Shown: one piece after another, positions 13,801 to 15,581 of the stretch
Layout: every line of letters starts with the position of its first letter
How positions within the stretch are numbered: the first letter of the stretch is position 1
Assembly (NCBI GenBank): GCA_001797815.1
Contig: MGQK01000073.1
Span: 31,712 to 47,292, forward strand
Origin: Deltaproteobacteria bacterium RBG_13_61_14
GTDB lineage: Bacteria > RBG-13-61-14
DNA: 15,581 bases
Direction: 5' to 3'
The notes under the pieces: model-generated
What the model was told of the DNA's origin: nothing
Seen by the model: only the letters and a program-made list of their open reading frames with translations
Database searches by the model: none
Position numbers and translations under genes: made by a program

Positions 13801-15222
13801 ATGGAAGCATTCAACCATCTCCTCATCCAGGTAGATAATTTTCTCTGGGGCTCGGTGCTGGTGATCGCCTTGGTCGGCACCGGCCTGTTTCTGACCATCC
13901 GCCTGAAATTCATCCAACTGCGCGGGCTCAAACAGGGCTTCCAGATCACGCGCGGGGCCTACGATCGTCCCGAGGACACCGGCGACTTGAGCCACTTCCA
14001 GGCGCTCTCCGCCGCGCTTTCCGCCACCGTGGGCGTGGGCAACATCGCCGGCGTGGCCATCGCCATCCAGCAGGGCGGGCCGGGCGCGCTCTTTTGGATG
14101 TGGGTGACCGCCGCGGTGGGCATGGCCACCAAGTTCACCTGCTGCACCCTGGCGGTCAAATACCGCGACGTGCATGCCGACGGCTCGGTCTCGGGCGGGC
14201 CCATGTATTACATCGCCAAGGGGCTGGGCTGGAAGAAGCTGGCGATCACTTTCGCGCTGCTCGCGAGCCTCGCCAGCCTGGGCGTGGGCAACATGGCCCA
14301 GGCCGGGGAGTTGGCCCGGGCGCTCTCGGCGCTGATCGGCCGGCAATGGCTGGTGCCCCCCGGGCTGGACCTGGTCCGCTTCTGCATCGGAGTGGGCGTG
14401 GCCGTCATGGTCGGCCTGGTCATCATCGGCGGCATCCGCCGGATCGGCAAGGTCGCTTCCCGGCTGGTGCCTTTCATGTCCGCTTTTTACATCCTGGCCG
14501 CCCTCACCATCATTCTCTACCATTTCGACCGGATACCCCAGGCGCTGCTTCTCATCTTTCACGACGCCTTCACCGGCACCGCCGCGGTCGGCGGCTTTTT
14601 AGGCTCCGCCTTCATCTATACCATGCGCATGGGCGTGGCCCGCGGCCTCTTTTCCAACGAGTCCGGCATGGGCTCGGCACCCATCGCCCACGCCACGGCC
14701 AAGACGCCCTACCCCATCCGCGAAGGCTACGTGGCCCTGCTCGGACCTTTCATTGACACGATTATCATCTGCTCCATGACCGGGCTGGTGATTATTTTAA
14801 CGAGGGTCTGGACCGGCGACTCGTCGGCCGGCGGGGCGGAACTCACCGCCCTCGCCTTTAACCAGGGCCTGGCCGGGATCCACGGCCTGGCCGAGACCGC
14901 CCAGGTCGGCCGCTGGCTGGTGGCGATCGGGGTCATGCTCTTCGCCTATTCCACCGCCATCTCCTGGTCTTATTATGGAGACCGGTCGGTCAGCTACCTG
15001 TTCGGACTGCGCGCGGTGCTTCCCTACCGCTGGGTCTTCTGTGTTTTCCTGGTGATCGGCGCTACCATCCAGATTGACCTGGTCTGGAACTTGTGTGATA
15101 TCATGAACGGGTGCATGGCGCTTCCCAACCTGGTGGCGCTGCTTTTCCTGAGCGGAGTGGTGGCCCGGGACTTGGCCGAGTATAATCAAAAGATCCCGGA
15201 GTTCGAACGGGCGCTCAATTAG
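13801..15222 (+). CDS. Sodium:amino-acid symporter, AGCS (alanine/glycine:cation) family
   Basis: A 473-residue inner-membrane transporter that imports alanine or glycine with sodium (or proton), by family. The start MEAFNHLLIQVDNFLWG is the usual AGCS N-terminus. The hallmark is GVGNIAGVAIAIQQGGPGALFWMW (about 78-101). Further conserved stretches are SVSGGPMYYIAKGLG (129-143), SNESGMGSAPIAHA in the second half, and FAYSTAISWSYYGDR near the C-terminal third. About ten or eleven hydrophobic segments can be counted. ATG 13801 is preferred; an in-frame TTG at 13759 lies inside the promoter. It is divergent from the cNMP-domain gene with overlapping promoters, and no other symporter gene is adjacent. 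Substrate choice between alanine, glycine and others cannot be told from sequence alone. Confidence 0.95.
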   Translation: MEAFNHLLIQVDNFLWGSVLVIALVGTGLFLTIRLKFIQLRGLKQGFQITRGAYDRPEDTGDLSHFQALSAALSATVGVGNIAGVAIAIQQGGPGALFWMWVTAAVGMATKFTCCTLAVKYRDVHADGSVSGGPMYYIAKGLGWKKLAITFALLASLASLGVGNMAQAGELARALSALIGRQWLVPPGLDLVRFCIGVGVAVMVGLVIIGGIRRIGKVASRLVPFMSAFYILAALTIILYHFDRIPQALLLIFHDAFTGTAAVGGFLGSAFIYTMRMGVARGLFSNESGMGSAPIAHATAKTPYPIREGYVALLGPFIDTIIICSMTGLVIILTRVWTGDSSAGGAELTALAFNQGLAGIHGLAETAQVGRWLVAIGVMLFAYSTAISWSYYGDRSVSYLFGLRAVLPYRWVFCVFLVIGATIQIDLVWNLCDIMNGCMALPNLVALLFLSGVVARDLAEYNQKIPEFERALN

Positions 15223-15249
15223 ATTGCGGATTGGGAATTGCGGAGGGCG
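15222..15249. repeat. Single heptamer array after the symporter stop
   Basis: GATTGCG, GATTGGG, AATTGCG and GAGGGCG follow each other starting at the last base of the TAG stop codon. The sequence belongs to the same GATTGCG family as the hairpin between mlaE and mlaF, but no inverted partner arm is seen before the next gene. Confidence 0.7.
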
Positions 15250-15280
15250 GGTGGATTGAAGGGAAGGCGATCTTCCAGTC

Positions 15281-15581
15281 ATGAATGCTGATGAATTCAA
15301 AGAGAGGACCAAGGCATTGGTCTTGCGAGTGATTCGGCTGGTGGAGACTTTGCCGAAGTCGCGGACAACTGAGGTCATCGGGAAACAAATGCTCCGGTGC
15401 GGAACCTCGGTGGGCGCGAATTATCGCGCGGCCTGTCGGGCGAAGTCCCGAGCGGACTTCGCGTTTAAGATGAGCCTCGTCGAAGAGGAATGCGACGAAG
15501 TTCTCTATTGGATGGAGCTTTTGGTAGCGGCCGGGTTGGTGGAAGAGCGGCGGGTTTCGAAGCTCATGAACGAAGCCAATG
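15281..15581 (+). CDS. Four-helix-bundle protein of the 23S-rRNA-intervening-sequence family (C-terminus beyond window)
   Basis: From ATG 15281 the frame is open for 100 codons to the window edge. The N-terminal helix (EFKERTKALVLRVIRLVETL) is followed by the conserved core CGTSVGANYRAACRAKS and then SLVEEECDEVLYWMELL, typical of the small four-helix-bundle family first named from proteins encoded in rRNA intervening sequences. Members are usually about 115-130 residues, so only a short tail should be missing. Family members form oligomers; the diversity-generating-retroelement accessory protein Avd has a similar fold. Most stand alone and their role is unknown. No reverse transcriptase or rRNA is visible here. 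The ribosome site is weak. This gene follows the symporter by 58 bases. Confidence 0.88.
   Translation, partial: MNADEFKERTKALVLRVIRLVETLPKSRTTEVIGKQMLRCGTSVGANYRAACRAKSRADFAFKMSLVEEECDEVLYWMELLVAAGLVEERRVSKLMNEAN

Noticed and set aside
13697-13810. Longer start of the cNMP-domain gene at 13810
   Set aside because: It would lie upstream of the TTGACA/TATACT promoter and lacks a ribosome site; AAGGAG precedes ATG 13696.
15281-15581. Avd protein of a diversity-generating retroelement
   Set aside because: No reverse transcriptase or template repeat is visible, and the conserved core fits the general four-helix-bundle family; the window ends too early to exclude it fully.

Overview
The window looks like a chromosomal stretch from a GC-rich, Gram-negative (diderm) bacterium. 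A lipid-transport ABC set of the Mla/MCE type implies an outer membrane, and a type IV pilus motor ATPase is present. I cannot place the organism firmly. A Desulfobacterota-like or candidate-phylum lineage is only a guess, from the gene mix and the style of the intergenic repeats. No rRNA, tRNA, CRISPR array, complete insertion sequence or phage gene was seen.

Layout. Eleven genes lie on the minus strand and two on the plus strand. In transcription order on the minus strand, starting from a strong promoter near 13750, they are: a cyclic-nucleotide-binding-like protein (13115-13696), a PilT-type ATPase (12039-13115), a GAF / PP2C phosphatase / RsbW-like kinase fusion (10181-11911) and its STAS anti-anti-sigma partner (9834-10178). 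After a 276-base repeat-rich gap come mlaE, mlaF and mlaD (9557 to 6931), a WalJ/YycJ-type metallo-beta-lactamase-fold protein (6017-6778), purB (4605-5906), a purF-like gene (3149-4540), a membrane pentapeptide-repeat protein (1694-3037) and a membrane-anchored SGNH-hydrolase/TPR protein that runs off the left end. On the plus strand a sodium:amino-acid symporter of the AGCS family (13801-15222) is transcribed divergently from the cyclic-nucleotide-binding gene. It is followed by a truncated four-helix-bundle protein of the 23S-rRNA-intervening-sequence family.

How genes may work together. MlaE and MlaF would form the inner-membrane ABC transporter and MlaD its MCE lipid-binding ring; no mlaB or mlaC is seen. 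PurB and the PurF-like protein belong to purine synthesis. The PurF-like protein has Ser where the family has its N-terminal catalytic Cys. The phosphatase/kinase fusion and the STAS protein form a self-contained partner-switching module sitting next to a pilus motor gene.

The most striking non-coding feature is a set of degenerate tandem heptanucleotide arrays. Three of the four gaps of 108-127 bases between minus-strand genes carry an inverted pair of such arrays able to fold into a hairpin, and the fourth carries a similar hairpin with a period nearer 8. Single arrays flank mlaEFD, follow the symporter and even lie inside the pentapeptide-repeat gene. Heptamer sequences differ from site to site, while the 7-base period and the position against gene ends recur. 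Two overlapping divergent promoters at 13737-13787 share their -35 region.
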